18,103 nucleotides of DNA from Candidatus Woesearchaeota archaeon (GCA_003694495.1 RFJO01000076.1:1-18103), one strand, 5' to 3'. Counted from the first letter of the stretch, positions 1 through 7,375 are shown. A program made the numbers and translations. Notes: a model not told the origin generated them from the sequence alone.

Positions 1-7
1 AATAAAA

Positions 8-1402
8 TTATTTTCTTTTCTTTTTCAGCTCTGCAAGCTTATTCATTGATGTTATTGAAACCAGTACAAGACCGACGATAGAGAAGAAACTTATCAAGCC
101 TAGCCACACAACTTGGCTGTCTTCTCCTAATATTGCCTTACCAGTTATTTTGTTAATTTTTCCAACATCGCTCTTTGCAGCAGCTGTTAGTATTTCTTTC
201 CTTTGCTTTTTGTCAATCAATCCAGATTTATATAATGGCTTTAGTGCTTTGGTTACACATTTAACATACTGTCCGTGGTTACTTTTATCCTCTTTCTCTT
301 TGTCATCTTCCTTATCTTTCTTTTTATCATTTTTCTTTTTGTCATCTTTTTTGTCTTTCTTTTTATCCTCTTTCTCTTTGTCATCATCCTCTTCTTCATC
401 TTTGTGTTTCTTTAGTTTAGGAAAAAATCTATTGTAGTCATTAGGGTTACACTCGATAACTCCGTCACAGTTTGCGTCAAACTCGTCACCTGGTATGTCT
501 AATTTTACTCCTGGGTTAATCCATTCCCTTGTATCATCACAATCTCCTGCAACATTTGCGTAACCTTCTGGTAATGTCATGCCGGAACAAACCTGTACAA
601 GCGACCCAACACCGTAAGCATCATTGTCGTTATCTATATATCCGCTTAGCAATTGCCATAAATTTGGATCGTTATCGTTACAATCTGTTCCTCCACAGGT
701 TGCATCTTTATGCCCATCTCCATCATTATCAGGGCAAGGCTGTGCAGCTTGACATGGTGTAGGATCTGCAAAGGTTTGGGTACCATCTTTAGCTATATGC
801 AAACTTTGGTAACTGTCATCATTTCCTAAAAGAAAATATACACTATCGACCGTAAAACTGTTTGCCATGTTTCTCTGGCTGTACAATGTTATTCTTTCAC
901 CTACAGGATCCTTTGAGCCATAATGTGCGCGCCAAAGGCCCCCTTTGTTGTTTAATGTAAGGTCATTTTTTCTATATTGTACAACTTTACAATTCTTTGT
1001 TTCAGGGAATCTTGTTCTTAATGCTCCAGGGTTTCTCGTCAAAACTAAGGATTCCCCTGGATTAAGTGTAATATCTTGACAATTACCATAATTGCCAAAG
1101 ATACGTAGTTCTTTTCCATCTGGGGAAAGACCATCTTCCGCATGCAAGTTAGACCATCCCCAGTCATTGTTTCCCTTTCCACATCGGATCACTACCCTTT
1201 TATTGCCAAAGTTAGTTATTTCAAAATACTCATACAAATTATCTTTACCTACAGGGTTAGCATAAACTTCTGTTATTTTCACATTATCTTTTGCATATGT
1301 GTATTCATCTCCAATATTTGCGAAATCACCAAGGTTTATTGCAAATACAGAACCACTCAAAATAGTTATTATCAACAAAACCAAAAAAAGATTTTTTCTC
1401 AT
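8..1402 (-). CDS. Membrane-anchored surface protein: lamin-tail-like domain, Ca-binding repeats, charged stalk
   Basis: The product is 464 aa and is predicted to be exported and anchored at its C-terminus. Residues 1-21 form a Sec signal peptide. Residues about 40-190 resemble a lamin-tail (LTD) fold: the segment ITEVYANPVGKDN, then EYFEITNFGNK, then a later NPGESLVLTR turn. Residues 223-316 carry Asp-rich motifs of the MopE/thrombospondin-3 type (DNDGDGHKD, DCNDND, DNDNDAYG, DCDD, DANCDG), which normally bind calcium. Residues 329-374 are almost only Lys, Asp and Glu and look like a flexible stalk. A TM helix at about 431-450 precedes a KKKRK tail, giving an outside-facing orientation. The ATG is supported by a GAGGTG ribosome-binding site 8-13 nt upstream and a TATA box further up. 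A surface adhesion or scaffold role is inference; no catalytic motif is visible. Confidence 0.85.
   Translation of the reverse strand: MRKNLFLVLLIITILSGSVFAINLGDFANIGDEYTYAKDNVKITEVYANPVGKDNLYEYFEITNFGNKRVVIRCGKGNNDWGWSNLHAEDGLSPDGKELRIFGNYGNCQDITLNPGESLVLTRNPGALRTRFPETKNCKVVQYRKNDLTLNNKGGLWRAHYGSKDPVGERITLYSQRNMANSFTVDSVYFLLGNDDSYQSLHIAKDGTQTFADPTPCQAAQPCPDNDGDGHKDATCGGTDCNDNDPNLWQLLSGYIDNDNDAYGVGSLVQVCSGMTLPEGYANVAGDCDDTREWINPGVKLDIPGDEFDANCDGVIECNPNDYNRFFPKLKKHKDEEEDDDKEKEDKKKDKKDDKKKNDKKKDKEDDKEKEDKSNHGQYVKCVTKALKPLYKSGLIDKKQRKEILTAAAKSDVGKINKITGKAILGEDSQVVWLGLISFFSIVGLVLVSITSMNKLAELKKKRK
283..385. repeat. 25-bp direct repeat pair inside the Lys/Asp/Glu stalk
   Basis: The same 25 bases occur at 283-307 and 361-385, 78 bp (26 codons) apart. 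Both copies encode DDKEKEDK-type sequence in frame. This fits internal duplication or slippage that lengthens the charged stalk of the surface protein. It is a coding repeat, not a CRISPR or mobile element. Confidence 0.75.
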
Positions 1403-1409
1403 TAATTTT

Positions 1410-1417
1410 CACCTCAC
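1410..1417 (-). promoter_or_regulatory. Shine-Dalgarno site for the 1402 gene
   Basis: On the minus strand this reads GTGAGGTG, then AAAATTA, then ATG. GAGGTG is complementary to the archaeal 16S anti-SD (CACCTCC) at normal spacing. It fixes the ATG at 1402 and shows that this mRNA has a leader, unlike most first genes in the window. Confidence 0.75.
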
Positions 1418-1454
1418 TTTTTTATTATGATTATACAATTTTAGAAAATATATT

Positions 1455-1463
1455 TATTTATAA
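1455..1463 (-). promoter_or_regulatory. TATA box for the 1402 surface-protein gene
   Basis: The minus strand reads TTATAAATA, centred 57 nt upstream of the ATG. A start site about 27 nt downstream of the box would lie near 1432 and leave a leader of about 30 nt that contains the SD site. The box sits just after the stop of dcd, so this gene is probably transcribed separately. Confidence 0.55.
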
Positions 1464-1472
1464 GCTTTTCTT

Positions 1473-1979
1473 TTAAACATTTGTTTGTTTGGCAAATCTC
1501 CCCTTATATAACGCTTTACCTTCACATTTTAGTATTGAAAGTTGGCATATTTTCAACCCTGGATTAAGCACAATTTTTTTCTTTGACAAATTATATATCT
1601 CTAACACTTGCTTATTGTTTATTCCTGGCTGTATAAAACTCGCAGTTGCATGCACAATTATGCCCATTCTTGCAAACCTGCTTCTGCCAGACAACATACC
1701 GCACAAGTTTGGTGGAAGCTTAATCTTTTCTTTTGTAATTCCTAATATAAACTCTCCAGGGTTAAGCACAACAGGACCTTTTTTTATTTCAGTATAATCT
1801 TTGTAATCAGTTTTTTCATCAAGGATTATTTTTTTATTTTTGTTATTAAACATCCTGAACTCGTTATCTAATGTAAGATCGATTGACCCAGGCCCAATAT
1901 TTTTTTCATTCAACGGTTCAATTTTAATTTCACCTTTTTTTAATCTTTTCAATATTTCATTTTTTGTTAATACGCTCAT
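1473..1979 (-). CDS. dcd: dCTP deaminase (possibly bifunctional dCTP deaminase/dUTPase)
   Basis: This 168-aa protein of the Dcd/dUTPase trimeric fold would deaminate dCTP to dUTP (or to dUMP if bifunctional, as in Methanocaldococcus), supplying dTMP synthesis in the cytosol. Family motifs in order are PGSIDLTLDNEF (30-41), LNPGEFILGIT (72-82), the active-site GRSRFAR (98-104), VHATA (109-113), QPGINNKQVLEIYN (117-130) and NPGLKICQL (139-147). Ser100, Arg104 and Glu127 match the E. coli catalytic Ser111, Arg115 and Glu138 in spacing, and Glu127 would be the general base. The usual second Ser of GRSS is Arg here, and the C-terminal lid is short. The start ATG overlaps the stop of the upstream desulfurase gene (ATGA, 1976-1979), with AAGGTGA 4 nt before it. 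The dCTP/dUTP split cannot be decided from sequence alone. Confidence 0.9.
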   Translation of the reverse strand: MSVLTKNEILKRLKKGEIKIEPLNEKNIGPGSIDLTLDNEFRMFNNKNKKIILDEKTDYKDYTEIKKGPVVLNPGEFILGITKEKIKLPPNLCGMLSGRSRFARMGIIVHATASFIQPGINNKQVLEIYNLSKKKIVLNPGLKICQLSILKCEGKALYKGRFAKQTNV

Positions 1980-3091
1980 GTTTTCACCTTTCTTAATGTT
2001 TGCACAACAGTTTTTAGTTTTTCAATAGCAAAATCAACTTCTTTTTTTGTTGTAAATGGAGACAATGTAAACCTTACTGCACCTATGGCTGACTTTTTAT
2101 CCAACCCGATTGCATGCAACACGTGCGACACTTTAATCATTTTTTCATGGCATGCCGATCCGGTACCCACGGCAACATTTAGGTAACTAAGGTGTAGCAT
2201 AACAACCTCCCCTTCCACATCATCAAATGATATGTTAATATTATTTGCCAAACGTTTCGTTTTATGCCCGTTAAGTTTAGTTCCAGGAATTTCAGTTAAG
2301 ATTCTTTTTATCATATAATCTCTTAAATCTTTCATTTTATTTTCTTTCCAGAGTTCGACAGCTTTGCCCATTCCGATAATGCCTGGCACATTTTGCGTAC
2401 CGCCCCTTAGGTTAAACTCCTGTTTTCCGCCTTCAATTAACTTATCTACTTTCATTCCTTGCCTTAAGTACACAGCCCCAACGCCTTTAGGCCCATGAAA
2501 CTTATGCGCGCTGATTGTAAGCGCATCAATATATTTAGCGTCAATTTTTTCTTTAAGAAAACTTTGCACTGCATCAGTGTGAAACAACACTTTATGTTTT
2601 TTGCATATTTTTCCTATTTTCTCTATATCTTGTATTGTTCCAATCTCATTGTTTGCGTGCATTATTGTAACTAACGCCGTATCTTTTTTGATAGCCTTCT
2701 CGACATCTTTTGGGTTAACCAGTCCGTTTTTGTCTACGTCAATGTAAGTTACTTTAAAGCCATCTAGTTCTAGTTGTTTGCAGGTGTTCAGCACAGAAGC
2801 ATGTTCAATCTTACTTGTGATTATATGCTTTTTCTTGGAAGCCTTTACTATGCCTTTTATACAAAAATTGTTACCTTCACTTCCTCCAGAAGTAAATATT
2901 ATCTCTTTTGCTTCTGCATTAATTTTTTTTGCGATAATCTTTCTTACTTTATCTATTTCTTCTTGCGCTTCAGTGCCTTTAAAATGTACAGAAGACGGGT
3001 TGCCGTAAATGTTTTTTAAAGCATTAGTCATTTCAAGAACAACATCTTTTGAAACTTTTGTTGTTGCTGCATTGTCAAGGTAGACTTCCAT
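1976..3091 (-). CDS. iscS: Cysteine desulfurase (IscS/NifS family)
   Basis: This 371-aa PLP enzyme is of full family length. It removes sulfur from cysteine as a persulfide for Fe-S clusters and/or tRNA thiolation. Visible motifs are YLDNAATT at the start, NPSSVH (31-36), TSGGSEGNN (67-75), His97, HANNEIGTIQ (145-154), HTDAVQS (171-177) and the PLP lysine Lys197 in SAHKFHGPKG. The catalytic loop is GTGSACHEK with Cys314, followed by SHVLHAIG. The Cys loop is the longer IscS-like type. It is the first gene of an operon with dcd (ATGA overlap). Its ATG lies 27 nt from a TATA box shared with the divergent hydrolase, so the mRNA is probably leaderless. No IscU-type scaffold or tRNA thiolase is in view, so the sulfur acceptor is unknown. 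Confidence 0.95.
   Translation of the reverse strand: MEVYLDNAATTKVSKDVVLEMTNALKNIYGNPSSVHFKGTEAQEEIDKVRKIIAKKINAEAKEIIFTSGGSEGNNFCIKGIVKASKKKHIITSKIEHASVLNTCKQLELDGFKVTYIDVDKNGLVNPKDVEKAIKKDTALVTIMHANNEIGTIQDIEKIGKICKKHKVLFHTDAVQSFLKEKIDAKYIDALTISAHKFHGPKGVGAVYLRQGMKVDKLIEGGKQEFNLRGGTQNVPGIIGMGKAVELWKENKMKDLRDYMIKRILTEIPGTKLNGHKTKRLANNINISFDDVEGEVVMLHLSYLNVAVGTGSACHEKMIKVSHVLHAIGLDKKSAIGAVRFTLSPFTTKKEVDFAIEKLKTVVQTLRKVKT
1984..1990 (-). promoter_or_regulatory. Shine-Dalgarno site for dcd
   Basis: The minus strand reads AAGGTGA, then AAAC, then ATG. It lies inside the end of the desulfurase gene and supports translation of dcd by a ribosome-binding site within the operon. Confidence 0.65.
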
Positions 3092-3113
3092 AATTAATTT
3101 ATCATTAAGAAAC

Positions 3114-3121
3114 TTTATATA
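3114..3121. promoter_or_regulatory. Shared bidirectional TATA box between iscS and the MBL gene
   Basis: TTTATATA lies in the 53-bp divergent intergenic region. Its centre is about 27 nt from the iscS ATG (3091) on one side and about 27.5 nt from the MBL ATG (3145) on the other. Read on the minus strand it is TATATAAA. At archaeal spacing both transcripts would start at or next to their ATGs, so both would be leaderless. Confidence 0.6.
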
Positions 3122-3144
3122 TTTTTTTATAGGTTTTAGTGTTT

Positions 3145-3699
3145 ATGGAGATTAAGAAAATTGTTGACAACGTTTGGCTATTCCCTAAAGGTCCAGGGTT
3201 AAGCTGCAACGTTTACTTTTTAGAAAATTCAATGACATTGATTGATTTGGGTAGTTACAAGAACTCAAAATTATTGGTTAAAAGGTTAAATTCTTTGGGT
3301 CACAAGCCTGAAGATATTAAAAGAGTCATATTTACCCATTTGCATTACGACCACGTTGGCAACCCTTTATTGTTCAAGAACGCTAAATTTTATGCTAACA
3401 CAAGCAAACCAGAGTTTGGTTCAATCTTAAAGTTTAGATCATATTTATTATTAAAAAAAATAAAATTTTCGCCCTTGGAAGAGATAGATGATTTAGAGAT
3501 AATAAAAACCCCAGGGCACACAAAAACAGCTATTTGTGTGTGGCACAAAAACCATGGCATAATGTTTTCCGGCGACACTTTGTTTCATAAAGGTATAATC
3601 GGCAGAACAGATTTGCCTGACAGTTCTCCAGCAGAAATGCAAAAGTCTTTATCAAAGCTTAAGCATTACAAAATCAAGTATTTATGCCCTGGACACTAA
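3145..3699 (+). CDS. Metallo-beta-lactamase fold hydrolase (glyoxalase II-like)
   Basis: This is a 184-aa cytosolic MBL-fold enzyme. Metal ligands are visible: the THLHYDH motif with His65, His67, Asp69 and His70, then TPGHTK with His125, SGDTLF with Asp144, and CPGH with His184. Together they form a full two-metal set of the glyoxalase II class. The substrate is not identifiable; thioester hydrolase, persulfide dioxygenase-like or other roles are possible. The protein ends exactly at the last ligand His184, with no trailing helix. The downstream TATA box for the next gene follows within 10 bp, so this appears to be a natural end and not a frameshift. I chose ATG 3145 over an in-frame GTG at 3139 because of the TATA spacing and the fold start [11 protein letters not shown]. 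Confidence 0.85.
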
Positions 3700-3707
3700 C
3701 CAAATGA

Positions 3708-3715
3708 TTTATATA
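3708..3715 (+). promoter_or_regulatory. TATA box for the metallopeptidase gene
   Basis: TTTATATA is centred about 30 nt before the ATG at 3742, directly after the stop of the MBL gene. This predicts a leaderless or nearly leaderless mRNA covering the peptidase and the methyltransferase. Confidence 0.55.
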
Positions 3716-3741
3716 CCATATTTGAGCATAAGTTCTTGAAA

Positions 3742-4332
3742 ATGGGATTGCTTTATCAAAAGTATCGGGACGGTATAATTGCATTAGGGTTAGCGCTAGG
3801 CATAGGTATGGGTGGTTATATAACTTTAGACAATTATCCAACCAGGAGAGATAGAAGAAACGAGGTTGTAAGAAAATCGTTAGATATTATTATTGACAGT
3901 TCTTTAAGCAAGAAAGATATTGAGAGGGTTAAGTCCGTTGTGCACGATGTTGTTGACAAATATAATGAAACATTTAAAATTAAATACGATGTCAGGTTCA
4001 GGTTCAGGCAATTCCGGTCTAATTTAAATAAAAACAACATTGTAAGCGGAGACAACCAGGTCCATGAATCTGTTTACTTTGTTTCTGGGGATGTTCCGGA
4101 TCAAGATAACTGGTTAGGTTTTACAGATTATAGGCACAACTCAATCATCATTGACACAGTACATCATCAATGCACTGACCAGCTTTACACTGTCCTTGCG
4201 CATGAGTTGGGTCATATTAATGGCTATTTTGGTCACCAGAATGATGCAGGGTGTATTATGGGCAGTAGAACCGGTTGTGAAAGGAAAAGGTTTTGCCCGA
4301 CAACAATAGAAACAATATTGACAAAAAAATGA
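3742..4332 (+). CDS. Membrane-anchored archaemetzincin-like zinc metallopeptidase
   Basis: The product is 196 aa. A hydrophobic segment at about 11-29 follows a basic start and would anchor it, with the catalytic part probably outside. The zinc site is HELGHINGYFGH (154-165), with His154, Glu155 and His158, followed by CIM (171-173) as a likely Met-turn. Cys179 and Cys185 precede FCPTTIETI, which resembles the Cys-rich end of archaemetzincins and adamalysins. The metzincin consensus is HExxHxxGxxH. Here the third histidine is one residue late (HExxHxxGxxxH), and the later CxxC pair is not standard. I call a metzincin-type peptidase with fair confidence and archaemetzincin only tentatively. 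ATG 3742 is preferred to TTG 3736. The stop overlaps the next ATG (ATGA, 4329-4332), so the gene is cotranscribed with the methyltransferase. Confidence 0.75.
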   Translation: MGLLYQKYRDGIIALGLALGIGMGGYITLDNYPTRRDRRNEVVRKSLDIIIDSSLSKKDIERVKSVVHDVVDKYNETFKIKYDVRFRFRQFRSNLNKNNIVSGDNQVHESVYFVSGDVPDQDNWLGFTDYRHNSIIIDTVHHQCTDQLYTVLAHELGHINGYFGHQNDAGCIMGSRTGCERKRFCPTTIETILTKK

Positions 4333-4796
4333 AGTATTATGACGAAATCTCTTCAGGCTATAACGAGCTTTACAAAGAAGAACAGTTAAAAAAGTTAGAA
4401 CTAATATCTGAACACTTTACACCAAAACCTATAATGCTTGACATAGGCGCAGGCACAGGCATTTCCACCTCATTTTTCAATGTAAAATCAGTCGCATTAG
4501 ATCCCAGCGAGCAGCTTCTTTCTTATTACAACGGCGAAAAAGTTGTTGCGCAAGCTGAAAGTATCCCTTACCCTGACAACTACTTCAGTTCAATCATTTC
4601 GGTAACAGCCCTTCACCATGCTGACATTGATAAAGCCATAAAAGAGATAAAACGCGTGTCAAAGCCTGGTTGTGTTTATGCATTTTCGATATTAAAGAGA
4701 TCTAAAGATTTTAAGGAAATTGTTTTTAAACTTAAACAAAATTTTAAGCTTAAAGAAATTGACGAAGGTAAAGATTTAATTTTGGTAAGCCCTTAA
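4329..4796 (+). CDS. Class I SAM-dependent methyltransferase
   Basis: This 155-aa small methyltransferase has the Methyltransf_11-type fold. Residues 1-20 (MKYYDEISSGYNELYKEEQL) are the usual helix before the SAM site. Motif I is LDIGAGTG, the acidic strand-2 end is ALDPS, then AESIPYPDNYFSSIISVTALHH covers motifs II and III, and RVSKPGCVYAFSI is the post-motif strand. The C-terminal part of the fold is short. The substrate (small molecule, lipid, tRNA or protein) cannot be told. The ATG at 4329 overlaps the stop of the peptidase gene, so it is the second gene of that operon. An upstream in-frame ATG at 4293 lies inside the peptidase and adds no conserved sequence. It meets the opposite gene tail to tail, the two stop codons sharing TTAA at 4793-4796. 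Confidence 0.85.
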   Translation: MKYYDEISSGYNELYKEEQLKKLELISEHFTPKPIMLDIGAGTGISTSFFNVKSVALDPSEQLLSYYNGEKVVAQAESIPYPDNYFSSIISVTALHHADIDKAIKEIKRVSKPGCVYAFSILKRSKDFKEIVFKLKQNFKLKEIDEGKDLILVSP

Positions 4797-6622
4797 CCGA
4801 ACATGTTCGCAAAATCGTTATTTTCTTCACTTGTAGGCTTAACTTCACCTTTTTTTGACCGCAACGCTTCTTCTGCCTTCTTTTCAGTTTTCTTTATTTC
4901 TTGTAAAATTGTTTCTTTAAAATCCTTTATTGTTTTAATCCTTTCATGCTCTTTTTGCTTATGTTCATCCAACGTTTTTCTCACATTCATTAACTTTTTC
5001 TTATGCGTTTGCGGGATGGTTCTTTTTGGTTTTTCTTTTTTGTTTGAAAACATCATATATAAAATAAACAGTATGAACAAGAGTATTAATAGGACATAAA
5101 ATTTATTCAAAGATTTTATAGGCTTTCCGTTTGTTATTTGCACATCTTGAAAAAACTCTTGTTCATTGTTAGGCAACCTTACAGTTATATCATAAACATC
5201 GCTTGGCAGTTCGTTTTCAAGGTTAAGCACTATACTGCTGTTTGGGTAAAGCGTTTTTCTTTTGTTTATCTTAAACGTATCTTTGCTACCTTTTGCAACA
5301 ATCTCGAAATTATCCTTAACTTTCGTGTTACCGAGATTTTTTATCTCAAGCACATTATTTTCTATTTCAGCGCTAACTTTTTGCAGGCTTGCTATGGTAA
5401 GCACGCTTTCCTGCACCACATCATCATTTACGCTTGTTCTTAACACCCACATGCCAGGCATAGCATACTTTGGAATTCTGTATATTAGTTTTTGGTTACT
5501 CTTAACGGTTTTAGAGAAAACCTCATCTTCTTTTGTGTTTAATATTTCTACGAGTACAGACATGCTAAGCTCATCCCCTGCTTGATCAAACAGCATGGGC
5601 GTAACTTCCAACACATCTTCAGGCTGGAACACGTCTAAATTAAGAACATTATCTATTTTTGTTGGCTGTGCCAATACTTCAAGCTCGAGGGTTTCGGTGC
5701 CAACGTTGCCAAAATTATCGCTTACTTTTATTTTAAGTTTATTATCTCCGCTTTTAACATCCTTAGGCAGAATAAACTCTTTTGAAAACTGTCCGTTTAC
5801 CACTTTTGTTGTTTCTTTAAGATCTCCAAGCGAAATTTCTACATTAACATTTTCATTAACTGCATTGTCAACTGTTCCACTAACCCTTACCACTTCTCCA
5901 GGCTTATACCTTTCTTTGTTTAGATTAGCACTTACCACTAAATTGTTTACAATGTTAAACATTATAGCATCTTCAAACATAAACTCATTACCAGAATTAT
6001 CTTTCGCATATACATCAACAACATAACTTCCTGGTTTTAACCCTGCACTATCATACTCAAAATTAATTTTACCATTTTTTATCTCGACAGCACTTATAAG
6101 ATATTTACTGTTATCATATTTGAAATATATGTTCGCTGTACCCTCCACATCTCCGCCATTGACTTTCAACAAACTTGCTTGAAATTTAATTTTGTCACCT
6201 AGTTGAACATTTTCATTTTCAATCTCAAACGCTGCGTCAAGCCTTTTGACAACTTCAAATTGATCACTTTTTCCAGAGTCAAAAACATCCACACCACGAA
6301 GCAATTCAACCACTATGCTACAATTGCCTTCCAGGTCAGGCGGTATAATTATTTCTGGCAACCCCACATCTTCAGGGATGTTAAGCTGTTGGTCTTTTGG
6401 GATATTTATATTAAAAAGCTTAACGGGATACTCAATGTTACTGCACACAATTTTAGTGTTAATAAACCCGTCAAAGCTTTCATTTTGCCATACATATCCG
6501 TTTATATCAACATTATCGCCTAAATTGTACACAGAGTTCTCAGGGCCGTTTATGACAATTTCAGCGCTTGCAATGCTAGCCATTAAAATCATAATTAAAA
6601 TAATCAAAAGGCCTCTTTTCAT
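4793..6622 (-). CDS. Type I membrane protein with repeated Ig-like domains and cytosolic coiled coil
   Basis: The 609-aa product has a signal peptide at 1-20 (ending SIASA before Glu21) and a long beta-rich exterior at 21-500. A TM helix spans about 508-526, and a basic, charged cytosolic tail of about 80 residues follows, with a predicted coiled coil at 540-592. The exterior contains Ig/bacterial-surface-type repeats. Typical phrases are LKPGSYVVDVYAKDNSGN (195-212), YKPGEVVRVSGTV (239-251) and LEIKNLGNTKVKDNF (425-439, CARDB-like). These are modules of polymer or ligand binding and stalk building; no enzyme motif is visible. The ATG lies 27 nt from a TATA box, so the mRNA is probably leaderless. 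The coiled-coil tail suggests a cytosolic partner. A surface structural or adhesion role is inference. Confidence 0.85.
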   Translation of the reverse strand: MKRGLLIILIMILMASIASAEIVINGPENSVYNLGDNVDINGYVWQNESFDGFINTKIVCSNIEYPVKLFNINIPKDQQLNIPEDVGLPEIIIPPDLEGNCSIVVELLRGVDVFDSGKSDQFEVVKRLDAAFEIENENVQLGDKIKFQASLLKVNGGDVEGTANIYFKYDNSKYLISAVEIKNGKINFEYDSAGLKPGSYVVDVYAKDNSGNEFMFEDAIMFNIVNNLVVSANLNKERYKPGEVVRVSGTVDNAVNENVNVEISLGDLKETTKVVNGQFSKEFILPKDVKSGDNKLKIKVSDNFGNVGTETLELEVLAQPTKIDNVLNLDVFQPEDVLEVTPMLFDQAGDELSMSVLVEILNTKEDEVFSKTVKSNQKLIYRIPKYAMPGMWVLRTSVNDDVVQESVLTIASLQKVSAEIENNVLEIKNLGNTKVKDNFEIVAKGSKDTFKINKRKTLYPNSSIVLNLENELPSDVYDITVRLPNNEQEFFQDVQITNGKPIKSLNKFYVLLILLFILFILYMMFSNKKEKPKRTIPQTHKKKLMNVRKTLDEHKQKEHERIKTIKDFKETILQEIKKTEKKAEEALRSKKGEVKPTSEENNDFANMFG

Positions 6623-6645
6623 ATTAAAAATAATACATTAATTGC

Positions 6646-6652
6646 TTAAATA
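6646..6652 (-). promoter_or_regulatory. TATA-like box for the Ig-like membrane protein
   Basis: The minus strand reads TATTTAA, centred 27 nt upstream of the ATG at 6622. This predicts a leaderless transcript. It is separate from the TATA box of the divergent gene 24 bp away. Confidence 0.5.
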
Positions 6653-6671
6653 GTTTACTTTTTTGATAATC

Positions 6672-6679
6672 TTTAAATA
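6672..6679 (+). promoter_or_regulatory. TATA box for the 6703 gene
   Basis: TTTAAATA is centred about 27.5 nt before the ATG at 6703, so the transcript is probably leaderless. Confidence 0.55.
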
Positions 6680-6702
6680 TAGCCGTTTGTTATTTTATTT
6701 TT

Positions 6703-7185
6703 ATGTTAGAAAAATTAAAATCCTTCATAAAAAGGCTAAATGAATCAGGCATGCTGGACGACAACCGTTATCTTTCCTCTGCCATTATTATCTCTGAAGC
6801 AGACAAGTTAGATTCTGCAAAATGGCAGGCGGACTTTTATTCGCCGTTTGAGCATAATATTAAAAGTTTTGTTGACAATAAGGAAATTGAAGTTAAGTGT
6901 TCTCAAGAGATTTTTCAGAAACATAAGCAAACTTTGTCCGAGCTTGATTTGTCTAAGGTAAAACTCGGTTTCAAATCTTTAATTGAGAAATTAAACGAGT
7001 TAAAACCCAAAAATGATTTGATAATAAAATACATAATAATATTGCAGGTAATCGAAAATGTTACAGTATGGAACATTACTGTGTTAACTCTCTCATTAAA
7101 AGTATGGAACATAAAGTTCAATGCAGAAACATCTGAAGTTATAAGCAACAGGGTTGACACTATAAACAGTTTTAGACCTCGATAA
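6703..7185 (+). CDS. Hypothetical protein, 160 aa
   Basis: I do not recognise the family. The first 100 residues are helical and charged (MLEKLKSFIKRLNESGMLDD, later a conserved-looking KWQADFYSPFEHNIKSFVD). Residues about 101-140 are hydrophobic and aromatic with a duplicated VWNI motif (VTVWNITVLTLSLKVWNI), which could be one or two membrane-associated beta or helical segments. There is no signal peptide. It has its own TATA box at leaderless spacing. Its last 14 bp overlap the 3' end of the opposite DUF167 gene (7172-7185). It seems real because it starts at the expected distance from a TATA box and fills the gap between flanking genes, but the function is unknown. Confidence 0.7.
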   Translation: MLEKLKSFIKRLNESGMLDDNRYLSSAIIISEADKLDSAKWQADFYSPFEHNIKSFVDNKEIEVKCSQEIFQKHKQTLSELDLSKVKLGFKSLIEKLNELKPKNDLIIKYIIILQVIENVTVWNITVLTLSLKVWNIKFNAETSEVISNRVDTINSFRPR

Positions 7186-7375
7186 CTTTCTTTTTAGAAG
7201 TTGCTCCTTGCACAATTCTTGCCTTAGTTTTATACTTTTTTGAAAACAGCTTAATTATTTCCATGTTAGCTTTATTGTTCTCTGGCGGAGCTTTGACTTC
7301 TACTTTTATAATACCGTTATCTTCAACTATTCTTGTTTTTTTGGCATTAGTTTTAACAACAATGTTAAGCCTCAT
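7172..7375 (-). CDS. DUF167 (YggU-like) protein
   Basis: This 67-aa single-domain protein matches the DUF167/YggU family: VKTNAKKTRIVEDNGIIKVEVKAPPENNKAN followed by an alpha helix and IVQGATSKKKVIEV. The family has a small alpha/beta fold and no settled function. This copy is shorter than the bacterial ones of about 90 residues. Its ATG overlaps the last 11 bp of rnp3 in another frame, so the two are cotranscribed and probably translationally coupled. The 3' end overlaps the convergent 6703 gene by 14 bp. The link to an RNase P subunit is positional only. Confidence 0.85.
   Translation of the reverse strand: MRLNIVVKTNAKKTRIVEDNGIIKVEVKAPPENNKANMEIIKLFSKKYKTKARIVQGATSKKKVIEV

Noticed and set aside
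283..385. Repeats that could look like a CRISPR array
   Set aside because: There are only two copies, in frame inside a real gene and encoding a charged stalk; no spacers, leader or cas genes.
150..437. Plus-strand open frame of Ser, Phe and Leu
   Set aside because: It is a shadow of the Lys/Asp/Glu stalk of the surface protein on the other strand.
4293..4328. Upstream ATG (4293) for the methyltransferase
   Set aside because: It lies deep in the peptidase gene and adds no conserved sequence; ATG 4329 gives the usual ATGA overlap.
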